Positions 1 to 8,875 of a stretch of 39,486 nt of DNA are shown piece by piece. Numbering within the stretch: position 1 is the stretch's first letter; the number at the start of each line of letters is the position of its first letter. This DNA comes from Gardnerella vaginalis (GTDB lineage Bacteria; Actinomycetota; Actinomycetes; Actinomycetales; Bifidobacteriaceae): contig CAMPUL010000014.1 in the NCBI GenBank assembly GCA_946997215.1, positions 1-39,486 on the forward strand, in the 5' to 3' direction. Under the pieces are notes generated by a model. It was given only the letters and a program-made list of their open reading frames with translations, did no database searches and was not told the DNA's origin. A program made the translations under genes and the position numbers.

Positions 1-371
1 TCCTGAACGTCTACGAATGCAACAGCAGCACCCTTTGGAGTGCCTTCAACAAACACTGGCACCTCAACGTCAATCTTCTCGCCAGCCTTAACTTCGTAGA
101 AATCAATGTGCTCAACAATGCGCTTAACAGGGTTGCGCTGAACATCCTTAACAACCGCGATTCGAGATTCCTTGCCAAACTTAATAGTGAACAAAGCGTT
201 TGCGTGACGAAGCGAAAGAGTGGTCTCCCTCATTGGAAGAGTCACGTGTACAGGCTCAGCACCGCCAGCGTAAATGCTTGCTGGAATCAAATTTGCAACG
301 CGCATGCGGCGGGCAGCACCCTTACCGAACTCATTACGCACATTGCCTTCAAGTGTAATCTTTGTAGCCAT
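1..371 (-). CDS. rplY: 50S ribosomal protein L25/general stress protein Ctc, N-terminal part
   Basis: L25 binds 5S rRNA in the large ribosomal subunit. Reading the minus strand from the ATG at 369-371 gives a protein opening MATKITLEGNVRNEFGKGAA, with the typical L25 segments RRMRVANLIPASIYAGG and VEHIDFYEVKAGEKIDVEVP. The ATG has a strong AAGGAG ribosome binding site about 7 bases upstream. The frame is open to the window edge, so the C-terminus (in this family usually an extra TL5/Ctc beta domain) lies outside. No co-oriented neighbour is visible; the acyl-CoA ligase gene diverges from it across about 430 bp. Identification is by conserved L25 motifs and is confident. Confidence 0.93.
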   Translation of the reverse strand, partial: MATKITLEGNVRNEFGKGAARRMRVANLIPASIYAGGAEPVHVTLPMRETTLSLRHANALFTIKFGKESRIAVVKDVQRNPVKRIVEHIDFYEVKAGEKIDVEVPVFVEGTPKGAAVAFVDVQ

Positions 372-643
372 ATCGGTCTCCTTATTATCTGGATAGATTG
401 ATTAACCCAGCTTCAGGCGCACCGACGCGCCGAAAACCATATTGGCATCAGCCCAGTCGATAACGGAACTTACACAACAATCGCAAGCAGCAATCGCAAA
501 GCGCTCGTCGCAAGTATCGCAGTGTTATTCCCTCGCCAAAGCAACCTATCTAGTCTACAAAAACACTTTGACATGCGTTAATTCACAAAAATCCTAATGC
601 AAAATTCGCAAAATTCTAATCCAATCAAAACACAAAAAGTGAC

Positions 644-672
644 TTGAGCTATACAAGCTATTATCATATATA
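644..672 (+). promoter_or_regulatory. Candidate promoter for the acyl-CoA ligase gene
   Basis: TTGAGC (644-649) and TATATA (667-672) are separated by exactly 17 bases, giving a plausible sigma70-type promoter with a 5' leader of about 120 bases before the GTG at 799. The rest of the 372-798 gap is AT-rich with no ORF or structure I can defend. A TTGACA at about 573 has no well-spaced -10 box. Confidence 0.35.
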
Positions 673-798
673 AAAGAAGTAAGCGCGCATGCGATTGTGC
701 GCTTAAAAACAAGCTGATTTTGTGACTCAAGTTGTAACACAAATTACACGTTGCAACACAAATTTATGATTCAAAATTGGCACAATTAAGGAGCAGAC

Positions 799-2868
799 GT
801 GTCCGTGCTAAACACACTCCAGCAGCAAGCTTTTAATCTTGCTCGCAAGGCTTTGCAAATTGGCAGCAACTTTGCGCATCCAGTTAGCGACGATCGCTCG
901 GGAAGCCAAGACTACTCGCAAGTCGAAGAAAAACAAGAAGCAACAAACACGCTACTTGCGCAAAAATCGCGTCTGCCTCGAGTAGATCTGCCTCGCGTAG
1001 AAGAGTGGGGCGCAGAAATGCCAACCACAACGTTCTTAGACCCACAAACTGGCTTGTTGACTACAAAAACCGAGGGAAGCGCTCCGATAGACGAAGGCAC
1101 AAGCATCTACGACTTGTATGCCGATAGAGCCGCACGCATGGGAGACGATCCGCTTTACACATACAAAGAAAACGATAAATGGGTTACAAAAACCGCAAAT
1201 CAGTTCCTTAAAGAAGTGCGAGATGCAGCAAAAGGCTTGATTCACTACGGATTGCGCAAGGGCGATGCTGTTGCGTTAATGTGCAAAACCTCGTACGAGT
1301 GGGATATTGCAGACGCTGCTGTTATGGCTTGCGGAGGCGTGCTTGCTACGATTTACGACACTGATTCTGCCGAACAAATTCGCAACATTGTAAACAACTC
1401 CGATTCGCGCTTTTTGATTGTTGGAACAACCGACATGAAGGAGAAGGCAGATGGCGCAATCGAAGAGTGCCCAAGCCTTGAGCGTATTATTTGCATAGAA
1501 ACAGGCGGATTGGCGGAACTTCAGGCTTTTGGCTACACTGTTAGCGACGAAGAGCTAGACGAGCGCATTGACTCTGTTAAAAAAACCGACTTGTGCTCAA
1601 TCGTATACACTTCTGGCTCTACGGCTGCGCCAAAAGGCGTGGAAATGACGCATGAGCATTATTGCACAACCGCGTTAAACTTGCCGATTTATTTGCCAGA
1701 TTTACTTAGCGAACCTAATGCTTCTGTGCTTTTATTCTTACCTCAAGCTCATTCATTTGCGCGCGCAATCAACTATATTGTTGTTGCTAGCACGCTTAGA
1801 ATCTACATTGCGCAAGGCATTACAACGCTTATATCCGACCTTCAAGTTGCAAAACCAACAGTTATGATTGTTGTTCCGCGCGTGCTCGAAAAAGTGTATA
1901 ACGCAGCTTCGCAAAAGGCAGGTCATGGCGCTAAGGGTCTTGCTTTCCAGGGTGCTGTTGTTACGGCTCAGCAATACATGAAGGAAGTACAAGATTATGG
2001 AGACGCTAAGGCGCTAACAAAGGCTCGCCGCGCTGCTTACGATCCGCTAGTTTACCGCCCGATTCGCCAAGCGCTTGGCGGACGCGCGCGCTGGATTGTT
2101 GCTGGCGGAGCACCGCTTGACCCAGAGCTGCTTTCGTTCTTCCGCGGCGCAGGCGTGCCAGTTTACGAAGGCTACGGTCTTACGGAAACCACTGCCCCAT
2201 GCGCGTTTACCCCTATTGGTGTTCCATTCCGCGAAGGCTCCGTTGGTATTGCTTTCCCAGCTTTCACTTTGCGAATTGCTAAAGATGGCGAAGTGCAAAT
2301 TAAGGGCACTTGCGTGTTTAAGAAATATCACAAGAATGAAGAGGCCACAGAGACTTCGTTTACAGAAGACGGATGGTATGCTACTGGCGATTTGGGCAGA
2401 ATTGACGACGATGGCATGATTTACATTACTGGTCGCAAGAAGGACTTAATCATTACTGCTGGCGGCAAGAATGTGGCTCCTGGCCCTATTGAAGAAGTGA
2501 TTAAGCGTTGCGATCTTGTATCTCAAGCGCTTGTTCTTGGAGATAAGAGGCCATTTATATCTGCTCTTGTTACTTTAGACGAGGAGATTTTGCGCAACTG
2601 GCTTAAGACCAAGGGCTTGGACGAAACTATGAGCATGGAAGATGCCGCAAATAACGCGGTTGTGCGCGCAGAAGTCCAAAAGTTTGTGGATATTGCAAAT
2701 GAGGGCGTATCGCGCGCGGAATCTGTGCGAAAGTTCATTATTTTGCCAGAAGAATTTACTCAAGAAAACGGCTTGATGACGGCTTCTATGAAGATTATTC
2801 GCCCTCGAGTTATTAACCGATACGCTAATTTGCTTAACACGCAAATGTACACGATTCGCAAGAAGTAG
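799..2868 (+). CDS. fadD: Long-chain acyl-CoA synthetase (AMP-forming), FAA1/FadD type
   Basis: This ATP-dependent enzyme activates fatty acids to acyl-CoA through an acyl-adenylate. The 689-aa product has the ANL-superfamily motifs in order: the P-loop-like YTSGSTAAPKGV near residue 270, YGLTET near 458, TGDLGRIDDDG near 528 and GRKKDLIITAGGKN near 544, followed by the mobile C-terminal domain. The length fits the FAA1-like bacterial group. Translation starts at a GTG with AAGGAG (788-793) five bases upstream. The first about 60 residues (Gln-rich, poorly conserved in appearance) precede the usual adenylate-forming core. The gene is monocistronic: it diverges from rplY and converges on era, with a dispersed repeat filling the 3' gap. 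Chain-length preference cannot be read from the sequence. Confidence 0.93.
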   Translation: MSVLNTLQQQAFNLARKALQIGSNFAHPVSDDRSGSQDYSQVEEKQEATNTLLAQKSRLPRVDLPRVEEWGAEMPTTTFLDPQTGLLTTKTEGSAPIDEGTSIYDLYADRAARMGDDPLYTYKENDKWVTKTANQFLKEVRDAAKGLIHYGLRKGDAVALMCKTSYEWDIADAAVMACGGVLATIYDTDSAEQIRNIVNNSDSRFLIVGTTDMKEKADGAIEECPSLERIICIETGGLAELQAFGYTVSDEELDERIDSVKKTDLCSIVYTSGSTAAPKGVEMTHEHYCTTALNLPIYLPDLLSEPNASVLLFLPQAHSFARAINYIVVASTLRIYIAQGITTLISDLQVAKPTVMIVVPRVLEKVYNAASQKAGHGAKGLAFQGAVVTAQQYMKEVQDYGDAKALTKARRAAYDPLVYRPIRQALGGRARWIVAGGAPLDPELLSFFRGAGVPVYEGYGLTETTAPCAFTPIGVPFREGSVGIAFPAFTLRIAKDGEVQIKGTCVFKKYHKNEEATETSFTEDGWYATGDLGRIDDDGMIYITGRKKDLIITAGGKNVAPGPIEEVIKRCDLVSQALVLGDKRPFISALVTLDEEILRNWLKTKGLDETMSMEDAANNAVVRAEVQKFVDIANEGVSRAESVRKFIILPEEFTQENGLMTASMKIIRPRVINRYANLLNTQMYTIRKK

Positions 2869-2888
2869 CGCTTATGCGCGAATCGACT

Positions 2889-3020
2889 TGCATGGGCGCT
2901 TTGAAGGAGCTTGAAATTGCATAACGCATTTCAAGCTCCTTCAAAGCGTGATTTGGCACGTAAAGTCCAGTGGACTTTACGTGCCAAATCAGCCGAACGG
3001 CTACTAATAGCCGTGAGGAA
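2889..3020. repeat. Dispersed three-hairpin palindromic repeat, copy 1
   Basis: This about 132-bp element between the convergent genes fadD and era holds three consecutive hairpins: a perfect 21-bp stem starting CGCTTTGAAGGAGCTTG with a 10-base loop, a stem CACGTAAAGTCC/GGACTTTACGTG with a 3-base loop, and CGGCTA/TAGCCG with loop CTAA. A second copy lies at 15418-15553. It may also act as a bidirectional terminator here, although no long T-run follows the stems. Confidence 0.85.
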
Positions 3021-3029
3021 CAGTGAATG

Positions 3030-4097
3030 TTAGAACCCTAAGCGCTCAAGCTTCTTAGGGTCGCTCTGCCATCCCTTTGCAACCTTTACGTGCAAATCGA
3101 GCACAGCTTTAGCGCCCGTAATACGATTCACCGCAGTGCGCAAACGCTTCTTAACGCGCACAAGATGCTCCGCACCGCGCCCAATAATAATCGGCTTTTG
3201 CGAATCGCGCTCAACATACACCGACACAATCACATGCACTTTATTATCGCCATATTGCGCATAGTCCTCATCTTCTGGGCGCACAATGCTATCTACAACA
3301 ACCGCCAGCGAATGCGGCAGCTCGTCGTCAAGCTCCTCAAGAAAAGCCCCACGAATCAGCTCCGCAATCATGCTCGAAGGACTCTCCTCGCTAAGCTGAT
3401 CGTCTGGATACATCTTTGGACCTTCTGGAAGATTGTCAATCAAAACCTTCTTAACTTCGTCAACATTGTCGCGTTCTAGCGCGCTAACTGGCACAATATC
3501 TGTAAAATCAGCAAACTGTTGAATCTCAATCAAATGAGACACCAACTCGCTTCGGCTTAGAGTATCAATTTTTGTTACGATTCCAATAAGCGGAACCTTC
3601 CACACCCAATTTCCAGACGCGTCTTTTTTGGCAAAATCGGAGCGAAGTCGGCTTAAGATTCTGCGATCTCCTGGCCCAATCTCTTGATCTGCTGGAAGCA
3701 AGAAAGCAATCGCATCCACATCTGCAAGCGATTCGTCTACAATATCGTTCAAGCGCTGGCCTAGCAAAGTGCGCGGTCTGTGGATTCCTGGCGTATCAAC
3801 TAACACCATTTGCGCGTTTGGAGTTGTTAAGATTCCGCGAATCGCCTTGCGCGTTGTTTCTGGGCGAGAAGACGCGATTGCGATTTGCGTTCCAATTAGC
3901 GCGTTCATAAGCGTTGATTTTCCAACGTTTGGTCTGCCTACTACCGCAACAAATCCCGATTTATAGCCGTTAAAATCGGGCGCTTCTACGCTCGCTTTTA
4001 GGGAAGGATCTAAATTAGCAAACATTTCGTCATTCATATCGTCCATATCCTCATTCATTTCATCATTCATATCATCAACATCTTTCATACTATTCAT
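3030..4097 (-). CDS. era: GTPase Era
   Basis: Era is an essential GTPase that binds the 3' end of 16S rRNA and assists 30S assembly. The 355-aa product has G1 GRPNVGKST at residues 54-62, a G2-region Thr in SSRPETTRKAI, G3 DTPGIH, G4 TKID, and a C-terminal KH-type RNA-binding domain ending VKVAKGWQSDPKKLERLGF. Typical Era is about 300 aa; here about 40 extra N-terminal residues are rich in Asp, Met, Asn and Glu (a DDMNDEM motif repeated) and come from short ATGAATGATGAA-like DNA repeats. The start at 4097 lies only 9 bases after the CorC-like stop, suggesting translational coupling, but there is no strong Shine-Dalgarno and several downstream Mets are possible. It is the last gene of the HIT-PhoH-YbeY-CorC-Era cluster. 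Confidence 0.95.
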   Translation of the reverse strand: MNSMKDVDDMNDEMNEDMDDMNDEMFANLDPSLKASVEAPDFNGYKSGFVAVVGRPNVGKSTLMNALIGTQIAIASSRPETTRKAIRGILTTPNAQMVLVDTPGIHRPRTLLGQRLNDIVDESLADVDAIAFLLPADQEIGPGDRRILSRLRSDFAKKDASGNWVWKVPLIGIVTKIDTLSRSELVSHLIEIQQFADFTDIVPVSALERDNVDEVKKVLIDNLPEGPKMYPDDQLSEESPSSMIAELIRGAFLEELDDELPHSLAVVVDSIVRPEDEDYAQYGDNKVHVIVSVYVERDSQKPIIIGRGAEHLVRVKKRLRTAVNRITGAKAVLDLHVKVAKGWQSDPKKLERLGF

Positions 4098-4106
4098 AAT
4101 TCAACG

Positions 4107-5639
4107 CTATTTATCGCCAGCAACTTGCGACGATTCGCTGTCTTTGCCACTATCTTTATCGCCATTCTTGCCATCAGTCTTTCCATCGCTCTTTCCGCTA
4201 TTCTTGCCCCCACTCTTTTTACTATCGTCTTCTTCTTTAAGGCCTTGAATATCTTTAAGACCCTGAATATCTCGCTCAACTAGAATTGTGGAGACTTTCT
4301 TGCGCCGCCCAGCAGAATCAACCGCTGTCAACTTAAGGCCGCGAGTCACAGCACTAGACCCAACAATCGGCACATTTCCAAGCAGCTTAGTGAGCAACCC
4401 AAACACAGTGTCTACATCGTCTTCGTCTATATGCACTTCAAAAATATCTTCCAAATCGGCAATCGGCGTGCGCGCAGGCATTTTCCACACGCCCTTACTC
4501 ACCTCTTGCGGATCCGCGTGCTGAGTGCGGTCGTGCTCGTCTTCTAGCTCGCCAACAATTTGCTCAATCGCGTCTTCAATCGTAACAAGCCCTGCAATTC
4601 CGCCATATTCGTCTACAACAACGGCAACATGCTGGCGGATTCGCTGCATTTCGTGGAATAAATCATCCACTGGCTTGGACTCTGGAACAAGCATCGGGCT
4701 TCTGCTAATCGTAGAAACCGCACGCTCAGATGCCGCTGGATTAAACACGGTTGCGCGCACAGCATCCTTCAAATACGCGATTCCTTCCAAATCGTCAACC
4801 GACTCGCCAATTATAGGCACACGAGAAAATCCAGATCTTGAGCATAACTTTAGGAAATTTTCCAGCGTTTCGTCATTTTTAACGCAAATCATATCGGTTC
4901 GCGGAACCATGATTTCGCGCGTTAAAGTGTCGGAAAGTGTAAGCACATTGCGCATCATCTCCGAAACTTCTGGGTCAAAATCGTTTGCTTCCACAAGCCT
5001 ATCAATACTCGCTTTAGCTTGGTCTAATTGAATATTTTCCAACTCTTCGTCGTCAGAAAGCGCAACATTTTTCTTATGATTTTGACTTTGACTTTGCGAA
5101 TCTCCACGGCTTGCGATTTTTGCAAAAGGATTCATAAAAACAGCAATCGAAATTATTCTAGACAAGCGCATTAGCTTAAAAACTGGCTGAGCTGCGCCCA
5201 CTGACCTTGGCCGCACAAGAATTGAAACAATTGCAACAATCATTGCCACTATTAGTCCGATTAATAGCGTTAGCCAAAAAGACGCACCAAGAGCCGCCGC
5301 GATTGCAGCAAAAGCCACGCCGTCTAGCACATTACACACGATTCGCACAAACGCGCACGCTCCGCTCGTAGCATATCTATCTGATATAAGCTTTTTTGCT
5401 CTGCGGATTCTAGCAAGCTTTCTCAAGCGAACGACCTGACTTTCGCTATCATTCGTTTGCTCTTCAATCATAAGATTATTAAGACTAGACCTTGTAACTC
5501 TTGGCACAGCTCCTTCCGCCGCCGCCATTGCAAGCGAAAGCCACACAAGCAAAACTGCGACTATTGCAATCGCACCCAAACAAGCCCACATATGCGCAGG
5601 CAAATCGGGAATCGGCGGAATTGTAATGTTATTTAGCAT
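4107..5639 (-). CDS. CNNM/CorC-family membrane protein with CBS domains (HlyC/CorC type)
   Basis: This family comprises membrane proteins linked to magnesium/cobalt transport or efflux. The 510-aa product has an N-terminal hydrophobic helix (about residues 10-35), further membrane segments of the DUF21/CNNM domain to about residue 150, then a paired CBS region ([35 protein letters not shown]) and a C-terminal CorC/HlyC domain ([19 protein letters not shown]). The last about 45 residues are low-complexity Lys/Gly/Ser/Asp. The ATG at 5639 is preferred because it overlaps the ybeY stop by 11 bases; an upstream in-frame extension would run further into ybeY. Genes of this type commonly lie between ybeY and era in Actinobacteria. 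The transported ion is unproven. Confidence 0.88.
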   Translation of the reverse strand: MLNNITIPPIPDLPAHMWACLGAIAIVAVLLVWLSLAMAAAEGAVPRVTRSSLNNLMIEEQTNDSESQVVRLRKLARIRRAKKLISDRYATSGACAFVRIVCNVLDGVAFAAIAAALGASFWLTLLIGLIVAMIVAIVSILVRPRSVGAAQPVFKLMRLSRIISIAVFMNPFAKIASRGDSQSQSQNHKKNVALSDDEELENIQLDQAKASIDRLVEANDFDPEVSEMMRNVLTLSDTLTREIMVPRTDMICVKNDETLENFLKLCSRSGFSRVPIIGESVDDLEGIAYLKDAVRATVFNPAASERAVSTISRSPMLVPESKPVDDLFHEMQRIRQHVAVVVDEYGGIAGLVTIEDAIEQIVGELEDEHDRTQHADPQEVSKGVWKMPARTPIADLEDIFEVHIDEDDVDTVFGLLTKLLGNVPIVGSSAVTRGLKLTAVDSAGRRKKVSTILVERDIQGLKDIQGLKEEDDSKKSGGKNSGKSDGKTDGKNGDKDSGKDSESSQVAGDK

Positions 5640-6156
5640 GATTTTTCTCGTATTCTTCCAGCTCATTTACAGCGCCCGATGGCAAAGTGGCGTCGTAAAG
5701 TTCGCCAGATCTAGCTGCAAAGAACGTTAGCAAAAGCTGTCTTTGCAAGCCAAACATCTGCTTTTCTTCTTGAGGCGTAGTGTGATCGTAGCCAAGCAAA
5801 TGCAACATTCCGTGAATCGTAAGCAATAGCATCTCTTCCATTGTGCTATGCCCTGCCGCCGCCGCTTGCTGAGATGCTACCCATGGGCAAATCACAAGGT
5901 CTCCAAGCATTCCTTCGCTAACTTTGTCATCGCTTCCAGGAGTCAGCTCGTCCATTGGAAAGCTCATAACGTCTGTAGGGCCTTCTAAGTTCATCCACTT
6001 TTCGTGAAGACTAGCGATTGGCTCCGGATCCACAAAAGTAATCGACAAATCGGATTGAACGCTTACTCGCATTTGTTGCAAAACCCACATTCCAAGGTCA
6101 GAGAATATTTTTGGGTCGATTTGCCAAACGGTTTCGTTCATCACTTCAACACTCAT
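5629..6156 (-). CDS. ybeY: Endoribonuclease/rRNA maturation factor YbeY
   Basis: YbeY is a zinc-dependent single-strand endoribonuclease involved in 16S rRNA 3'-end maturation and ribosome quality control. The 175-aa product carries the diagnostic zinc motif [11 protein letters not shown] (His-x3-His-x5-His) near residues 130-140, preceded by the conserved [10 protein letters not shown] segment and [11 protein letters not shown]. The ATG at 6156 follows the PhoH-family stop by 2 bases and has a GAGAGGAA-like ribosome binding site about 10 bases upstream. It overlaps the downstream CorC-like gene by 11 bases, so the cluster is probably one transcript. The PhoH-YbeY-Era association is a classical conserved neighbourhood. 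Confidence 0.95.
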   Translation of the reverse strand: MSVEVMNETVWQIDPKIFSDLGMWVLQQMRVSVQSDLSITFVDPEPIASLHEKWMNLEGPTDVMSFPMDELTPGSDDKVSEGMLGDLVICPWVASQQAAAAGHSTMEEMLLLTIHGMLHLLGYDHTTPQEEKQMFGLQRQLLLTFFAARSGELYDATLPSGAVNELEEYEKNHAK

Positions 6157-6158
6157 GA

Positions 6159-7445
6159 TTACTTGCTATTCCTCTCAAGATTTTGCGATTCAAGATTTTG
6201 CGATTCGTTGCTTTCTAGCGATTCTGTGGTTGCTTGCGACTTTCCCCGCACATCCCTAGCACCACGCACGCTACCCTTCTCGCGCCTAAAATCAGCCTCG
6301 CGCTTTTCCCACGCTTCATACGCTTCTACGATTCGCCCAACAAGCTCCGCTCTAACAACGTCTTGCGCATTTAAGTGAACAAACGCAATACTTTTAACGT
6401 CTTTTAGCACGTTCTCAATCGAAGCTAAGCCAGATTTTGGAACCGCTAAATCAACTTGCGTTCTATCTCCCGTAATCACCATTGTGGTGTTAAAACCAAG
6501 ACGCGTCAAAAACATCTTAAGCTGCTGCACAGTAGCATTTTGCGCTTCGTCTAAAATAACAAAAGCGTCATTAAGCGTGCGACCTCTCATGTATGCAAGA
6601 GGAGCCACTTCCACAACGTTCTCGTCCATATACCTCTTAAGTTGCGGCGCGCCCAACATGTCGGAAAGCGCGTCGTAAAGCGGCCTTAAATATGGGTCTA
6701 CTTTGTCGTTTAGCGTTCCTGGCAAGAATCCAAGATTTTCCCCAGCTTCTACAGCAGGGCGCGTCAACACTATTCTTCTCACGCGGCCATCTCCTAAAGC
6801 TCTAACCGCCTTAGCAACCGCTAAATACGTTTTGCCAGTACCAGCAGGCCAAATACCAAACGTTACAGTATTTGATTCCATTGCTTGCACATAAGCCGTT
6901 TGACCCGCGGTTTTTGCGCGAACAGGATTCCCTCCTGCAAACGTTATCACACCTTTAGCCATTCGCGCTTTGCGGCTCATTGCGCGCCTTTTAGCATCTT
7001 CACTAGATGGCATTAAATCGGCAGAATCTCGCGCAAAATCGCTTTCCATTGAAGCAGAGCCAAAACCAGCACCATCTCCAGCTCCAGCACCAAAAGACTT
7101 TAATCCGCCAAAAACTCCGCCATTGTGCCCAATCCTATCGATTCGCACATTATGTTCAGCGCCTTTAAGCACATCTCTTTCTAACATACGTTTTACAGCA
7201 TAGGAATCAACAGGAGCTTCGTAAGCGCAGTCAACTATTTTGCGCAACGCGTGTTCAGCTTTGCAAGCATCTTCCTCACTTCTTGCGCTTCTAGATACGA
7301 TTTTCACACAATCCGCGTGAACGGAAATATCTACGCTTGGAAAAGCCTTCTCTAACTCTCTTAAGTTTGAATCTGCTGCTCCCAAAACAGCAACTGGGCT
7401 TAATTCGCTTGGAATTTGAACAATACGCGTTGTACTATTTGACAC
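6159..7445 (-). CDS. phoH: PhoH-family ATPase
   Basis: PhoH-like proteins are cytoplasmic P-loop ATPases of RNA metabolism, usually genetically linked to YbeY. The 428-aa product has an N-terminal KH-like region, a Walker A segment at residues 199-206, the Walker B DEAQNA ([20 protein letters not shown]), and [15 protein letters not shown]. At residue 199 the codon is TGG, so the loop reads WPAGTGKT where the family consensus is GPAGTGKT; the catalytic GKT is intact. An insert at about 110-150 is Gly/Ser/Asp-rich, and the C-terminal about 40 residues are repetitive ([15 protein letters not shown]). It starts 3 bases after the HIT gene stop and ends 2 bases before ybeY. Confidence 0.93.
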   Translation of the reverse strand: MSNSTTRIVQIPSELSPVAVLGAADSNLRELEKAFPSVDISVHADCVKIVSRSARSEEDACKAEHALRKIVDCAYEAPVDSYAVKRMLERDVLKGAEHNVRIDRIGHNGGVFGGLKSFGAGAGDGAGFGSASMESDFARDSADLMPSSEDAKRRAMSRKARMAKGVITFAGGNPVRAKTAGQTAYVQAMESNTVTFGIWPAGTGKTYLAVAKAVRALGDGRVRRIVLTRPAVEAGENLGFLPGTLNDKVDPYLRPLYDALSDMLGAPQLKRYMDENVVEVAPLAYMRGRTLNDAFVILDEAQNATVQQLKMFLTRLGFNTTMVITGDRTQVDLAVPKSGLASIENVLKDVKSIAFVHLNAQDVVRAELVGRIVEAYEAWEKREADFRREKGSVRGARDVRGKSQATTESLESNESQNLESQNLERNSK

Positions 7446-7448
7446 GAT

Positions 7449-7817
7449 TTATAAACTACCTTCTTCAAGTTTTTCGCCTGTTAAAACATGAGCATGAACA
7501 TGGAACACGGTTTGGCCAGCTTCCAAACCAGTGTTAAAAACAAGGCGATAATCTCCATTATAAAAGTCGTTTGCAATTTTTTGCGCAACGCATGCAATAT
7601 GAGCCAAAACAGCAGAATCATTTTGCGCAAGCTCTGCAACATTCTTGTAATGATTGCGCGGAACAATCAAAACATGCACCTTGGCTTGCGGATTAATATC
7701 GTTAAAAGCCACTACCGCATCGTCTTCATACACTTTGCTGCTTGGAATTTGCCCATCAATTATCTTGCAAAAAATGCAATCGTCGTCAGTTTTGTATGTT
7801 TTGCATGCTTTATCCAT
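7449..7817 (-). CDS. HIT-family nucleotide hydrolase (HINT-like)
   Basis: HIT proteins hydrolyse nucleoside phosphoramidates or similar nucleotidyl bonds through a histidine-triad nucleophile. The 122-aa product has the start-proximal CIFCKIIDGQIPSSKVYEDD typical of the HINT branch, the middle NPQAKVHVLIVPRNHY, and the catalytic triad HVHAHVL near the C-terminus. The ATG at 7817 was chosen; an in-frame GTG at 7829 would add four residues, and neither has a clear Shine-Dalgarno. It is the first gene of the HIT-PhoH-YbeY-CorC-Era cluster. The 113-bp gap to rsmE upstream contains tandem AAAGATTGCT-type repeats (about 7900-7930) and probably the operon promoter, which I could not pin down. Confidence 0.92.
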   Translation of the reverse strand: MDKACKTYKTDDDCIFCKIIDGQIPSSKVYEDDAVVAFNDINPQAKVHVLIVPRNHYKNVAELAQNDSAVLAHIACVAQKIANDFYNGDYRLVFNTGLEAGQTVFHVHAHVLTGEKLEEGSL

Positions 7818-7942
7818 TATTTTGCCCACTTTTCAATAATTCTTATTGCAATTCTTATTGCCAAATACCATTTACTATTTTACACAGAACACGCACAAAG
7901 CTAGCAAAGATTGCTAGCAAAGATTGCTCGCAAAATTGCTTA

Positions 7943-8740
7943 CTATTCATACCTTCCAAGCGCTCTAGAAAGCAATGATAAGCATACTGGCCCTGCTGTA
8001 GATGCGCGTAAAATATTGCTTCCTAAAACGCAACTTTTAGCTCCAGCGTCTATAAAACTTTGCACTTCTTCTTCGCTAATTCCGCCTTCTGGCCCCACAA
8101 TTACGTAAACAGTGCGCGTTTTGCCGTCTTTTAAGCATTTTTCCGTTAAGTCGTTTACGTAATTTTCGATTTGACTAAAAGAATCCGTTGCGTCTTGATG
8201 CAAAACAACTACAAGACTTCCATAAACACATGCACGCCTACAAATCGCTAGAATCTGCTTGCTTGTAACTGGCTCTAAAAGCTGTGGCATCCACGCTCTG
8301 CGCGATTGCTCCGTAGCAGCCTCAAGCACCTGATTCCAACGCTTATCTGTGCGCCCTGGCTTCCATTTTGAGATTGACCTATTTGCACACCAAGGAATCA
8401 CTTCGTCTACTCCGATTTGCGTAGCCATGTCTATTGCTTGCTCATCATGGCCCGTTTTTGCAAGTGCCTGAATCAGCGCTAATCGGGTTGTTGGCGCTGC
8501 CTCTTTTATAAACGAATCTACTCTAACTAATCCGTTTTCACTGTCTGTAATCGTTGCGTGAATTCGCACTCCTTTTCCGTCCGAAAGGTCTAATGAATCG
8601 CCCTCAGAAAGTCGCATTGCGCTTATTGCATGCCTTTTAACGTGTTGAGGCAAGCTAAGAGTCCACCCTTCTTCAATACCGTTTGCAAGAACGGGCGCAT
8701 CGTCCTTATTTGTATCCAGCAAAAACAAAGCATCTGTCAT
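7943..8740 (-). CDS. rsmE: 16S rRNA (uracil-1498-N3)-methyltransferase
   Basis: RsmE is a SPOUT-class methyltransferase that uses S-adenosylmethionine to methylate U1498 in helix 44 of 16S rRNA. The 265-aa product has an N-terminal PUA-like domain (LSLPQHVKRHAISAMRLSEG), RLALIQALAKTGHDEQAID, and the SAM-binding trefoil-knot motifs VGPEGGISEEEV and LGSNILRASTAGPVCLSLL near the C-terminus. The length matches the family. The ATG at 8740 has only a weak ribosome binding site. The upstream region is shared with the divergent iron-sulfur protein gene and contains a 10-bp tandem repeat. It seems to be transcribed separately from the HIT cluster. Confidence 0.94.
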   Translation of the reverse strand: MTDALFLLDTNKDDAPVLANGIEEGWTLSLPQHVKRHAISAMRLSEGDSLDLSDGKGVRIHATITDSENGLVRVDSFIKEAAPTTRLALIQALAKTGHDEQAIDMATQIGVDEVIPWCANRSISKWKPGRTDKRWNQVLEAATEQSRRAWMPQLLEPVTSKQILAICRRACVYGSLVVVLHQDATDSFSQIENYVNDLTEKCLKDGKTRTVYVIVGPEGGISEEEVQSFIDAGAKSCVLGSNILRASTAGPVCLSLLSRALGRYE

Positions 8741-8774
8741 AATTTAAGCCTAACGTTAGGCGCAGCCAACATTT

Positions 8775-8804
8775 TTGCTACTTATTGCTACTTATTGCTA
8801 CTTA
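8775..8804. repeat. Three tandem copies of a 10-bp repeat
   Basis: TTGCTACTTA is repeated three times without mismatch in the divergent promoter region between rsmE and the iron-sulfur protein gene. It lies just upstream of a possible promoter (TTACTC 8810-8815, 17 bases, TATTAT 8833-8838) for the plus-strand gene. Copy number could vary between strains. Confidence 0.8.
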
Positions 8805-8875
8805 TGTAATTACTCAAGTATTTCTGTGCAAGTATTATGGCAAACTAGAATTGTATGAATTGGAGGTATGCGCAA

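Noticed and set aside
573..600. TTGACA box as the acyl-CoA ligase promoter
   Set aside because: No -10 box at 16-18 bases; the TTGAGC-TATATA pair at 644-672 is better spaced.
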